Source of the DNA: Thermoactinospora rubra
GTDB taxonomy: Bacteria; Actinomycetota; Actinomycetes; Streptosporangiales; Streptosporangiaceae
Length of the DNA: 64,000 nt
Direction of reading: 5' to 3'
Assembly: GCF_002093975.1 (NCBI RefSeq)
Contig: NZ_KZ084325.1
Coordinates: 124,001-188,000 of the forward strand
Position numbers and translations under genes: made by a program. The notes under the pieces were generated by a model. The model saw only the letters and a program-made list of their open reading frames with translations. It was not told the origin of the DNA and searched no databases. Of the stretch, positions 62,055-64,000 are shown piece by piece (the first letter of the stretch is position 1; each line of letters opens with the position of its first letter).

Positions 62055-64000
62055 ATGTCCCACTATTTCCGCTCTCTCCCCGCGCAGGTCGACCTGCCCG
62101 CGCTCGAACGTGAGGTCTTGGAGCGATGGCGGGACGGCAAGATCTTCGAGCGGTCGATCGAGCAGAACGAGGGCAACCCGACCTGGGTGTTCTACGACGG
62201 CCCGCCCACGGCCAACGGCATCCCCGGCGTCCACCACACCGAGGCCAGGGTCTTCAAGGACCTGTTCCCCCGCTACAAGACCATGCGGGGCTACAACGTG
62301 CCGCGCAAGCCCGGCTGGGACTGCCACGGCCTGCCCGTCGAGGTGGCCGTGGAGAAGGAGCTCGGCCTGTCCGGCAAGAAGGACATCGAGACGTACGGCA
62401 TCGCCGAGTTCAACGCCCGCTGCCGCGAGTCGGTCATGCGCCACGTCGACGCCTTCGAGCAGCTCACCCACCGCCTCGGGCAGTGGATCGACCTGTCGCA
62501 GGCCTACAAGACCATGGACGCCTCCTACGTCGAGTCCGTCTGGTGGTCGCTGAAGGTCATCTGGGACAAGGGCCTGCTGTTCCGCGACTTCCGCATCACG
62601 CCGTACTGCCCGCGCTGCGGCACCGGCCTGTCGGACCACGAGCTGGGCCAGCCCGGCGGGTACGAGGACATCACCAGCCCGTCGGTCTACGTCCGCATGC
62701 CCGTCACCGCCGGCCCGCTGGCCGAGCTGGACGCCTCGCTGCTGATCTGGACCACCACGCCGTGGACGCTGGTGTCCAACACGGCGGTGGCCGTCCACCC
62801 CGAGGTCACCTATGTCGCGGCGCGCACGGCCGACGGCGAGGTGCTCGTGGTGGCCGAGCCGCTGCTGACGCAGGTGCTCGGCGAGGACGTCACCGAGGTC
62901 GCCCGCTTCTCCGGCCGCGAGCTGGAGCGCACGCCGTACTCCCGGCCCTTCGACCTGGTCGCCTTCCCCGAGCCCAGCGAGGGGAACGATGGGAACAGTC
63001 CGGGCGCGCACTACGTCGTGCTGGGCGACTACGTCACCGTCGAGGACGGCACCGGCCTGGTCCACCAGGCCCCGGCCTTCGGCGCCGACGACATGGCCGT
63101 GTGCAAGGCGTACGGCATGCCGGTCGTCAACCCGATCGGGCCCGACGGGCGCTTCCTCGACGACGTGCCGATGGTCGGCGGCAAGTTCTTCAAGGACGCC
63201 GACGAGGCGCTGACCGAGGACCTGCGCGCCCGCGGCCTGCTGCTTCGCGGCGGGCACTTCGAGCACGCCTACCCGCACTGCTGGCGCTGCCACACGCCGC
63301 TGCTGTACTACGCGCTGCCCGCCTGGTACATCCGCACCACCGCGATCAAGGACGTCATGCTCGCGGAGAACGAGAAGACCAACTGGTACCCCGAGAGCGT
63401 CAAGTGGGGCCGGTTCGGCGAGTGGCTGCGCAACAACGTCGACTGGTCGCTGTCGCGCTCGCGCTACTGGGGCACGCCGCTGCCGCTGTGGGTGTGCTCG
63501 GCGGACGAGTCGCACGTCACCTGCGTGGGCTCGCTGGCCGAGCTGGGCACCCTCGCGGGTGAGGACCTGTCGGGGCTGGACCCGCACCGGCCGTTCGTGG
63601 ACGAGGTGACCTTCCCCTGCCCCGACTGCGGCGCCGACGCGCGGCGCGTGCCCGACGTCATCGACGCCTGGTACGACTCCGGCGCCATGCCGTTCGCCCA
63701 GTGGGGGGCGCGGGGCAAGCCGGAGAACCTCTACCCCGCGCAGTTCATCTGCGAGGGCATCGACCAGACGCGCGGATGGTTCTACTCGCTCATGGCCGTC
63801 GGCACGCTGGTCTTCGGTCAGTCCTCCTACGAGAACGTGCTCTGCCAGGGCCTGATCCTGGCCGAGGACGGCCGCAAGATGAGCAAGCACCTGGGCAACG
63901 TGCTGGAGCCGATCCCGCTGATGGACCAGCACGGCGCCGACGCGCTGCGCTGGTTCATGGCCTGCTCCGGCTCGCCCTGGCACGCCCGCCGCGTGGGCCA
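62055..64000 (+). CDS. ileS: Isoleucyl-tRNA synthetase (3' end outside window)
   Basis: At least 648 residues from ATG 62055 (MSHYFRSLPAQVDLPALERE), 11 bases after GGAGG; the gene continues past the window edge. HIGH-like motif in PTANGIPGVHHTEAR, class-typical RKPGWDCHGLPVEV, editing domain with IWTTTPWTLVSNTAVAV, a Cys-rich insert (YCPRCG, CWRC, CPDCG), and KMSK in DGRKMSKHLGN. Charges tRNA(Ile). The T-box leader regulates it according to uncharged tRNA(Ile). Confidence 0.96.
   Translation, partial: MSHYFRSLPAQVDLPALEREVLERWRDGKIFERSIEQNEGNPTWVFYDGPPTANGIPGVHHTEARVFKDLFPRYKTMRGYNVPRKPGWDCHGLPVEVAVEKELGLSGKKDIETYGIAEFNARCRESVMRHVDAFEQLTHRLGQWIDLSQAYKTMDASYVESVWWSLKVIWDKGLLFRDFRITPYCPRCGTGLSDHELGQPGGYEDITSPSVYVRMPVTAGPLAELDASLLIWTTTPWTLVSNTAVAVHPEVTYVAARTADGEVLVVAEPLLTQVLGEDVTEVARFSGRELERTPYSRPFDLVAFPEPSEGNDGNSPGAHYVVLGDYVTVEDGTGLVHQAPAFGADDMAVCKAYGMPVVNPIGPDGRFLDDVPMVGGKFFKDADEALTEDLRARGLLLRGGHFEHAYPHCWRCHTPLLYYALPAWYIRTTAIKDVMLAENEKTNWYPESVKWGRFGEWLRNNVDWSLSRSRYWGTPLPLWVCSADESHVTCVGSLAELGTLAGEDLSGLDPHRPFVDEVTFPCPDCGADARRVPDVIDAWYDSGAMPFAQWGARGKPENLYPAQFICEGIDQTRGWFYSLMAVGTLVFGQSSYENVLCQGLILAEDGRKMSKHLGNVLEPIPLMDQHGADALRWFMACSGSPWHARRVG

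Overview
This is a 64 kb chromosomal window from a high-GC actinobacterium. GC-ending codons dominate, GTG starts and 4-bp ATGA/GTGA gene overlaps are common, several genes look leaderless, and ileS carries a T-box of the actinobacterial kind. A DUF4190/DUF2752/Trp-associated membrane protein block beside trpCBA, a PriA-type isomerase in the his operon, and LspA-RluD next to ileS point to the Streptosporangiaceae/Nonomuraea neighbourhood. The genus is inference. No tRNA, rRNA or CRISPR array was seen.

Layout. 1-5.1 kb: the 3' end of an unknown gene, then a tightly overlapped minus-strand run of MauE/DoxX-like protein, DsbA-like thioredoxin, lgt, a VIT-family metal transporter and two paralogous membrane-anchored proteins. 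5.2-12.1 kb: an accessory glycan block (AraC regulator, GH35 beta-galactosidase, and a GH101 endo-alpha-N-acetylgalactosaminidase broken by a frameshift and by a solo IS605-type right end), closed by a 61-bp tandem repeat with a G-quadruplex motif. 12.1-17.1 kb: trpA, trpB, trpC, three small membrane proteins and hisI, without trpE or trpF. 17.1-20.7 kb: a heterodimeric-type ABC exporter pair. 20.8-25.3 kb: a TIGR03085-like protein, a MerR regulator divergent from two membrane proteins across a perfect inverted repeat, and a glutamine-synthetase-like enzyme. 25.3-31.3 kb: the his operon hisD-C-B-(54 aa)-H-(109 aa)-priA-ridA-hisF. 31.3-40.4 kb: ybaK, an amidase, a membrane protein, murA, a class A penicillin-binding protein and a large LuxR-family ATPase regulator. 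40.4-45.7 kb: a secreted M4+M28 double protease, an AraC regulator, a VOC protein and a hydrolase remnant. 45.8-50.5 kb: dnaE with a LAGLIDADG intein. 50.6-52.8 kb: an SGNH esterase and a degenerate DAHP-synthase/chorismate mutase fusion preceded by a leader peptide and terminator. 52.9-59.6 kb: three membrane Ser/Thr kinases around an AraC-azlCD unit. 59.7-64 kb: rluD-like, lspA, dksA/traR-like, and T-box-controlled ileS, which runs off the window.

How the genes connect. PriA probably supplies the TrpF step missing from the trp cluster as well as the HisA step. hisI sits with trp genes instead of in the his operon. Lgt (2.8 kb) and LspA (60.7 kb) are successive enzymes of lipoprotein maturation; MurA and the bifunctional PBP serve peptidoglycan synthesis. 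The least ordinary items are the leader peptide/terminator before the chorismate mutase fusion, the decayed GH101 gene with its exact IS605-type junction, the two-protease polypeptide, the DnaE intein, and the MerR operator with two uncharacterised membrane proteins.
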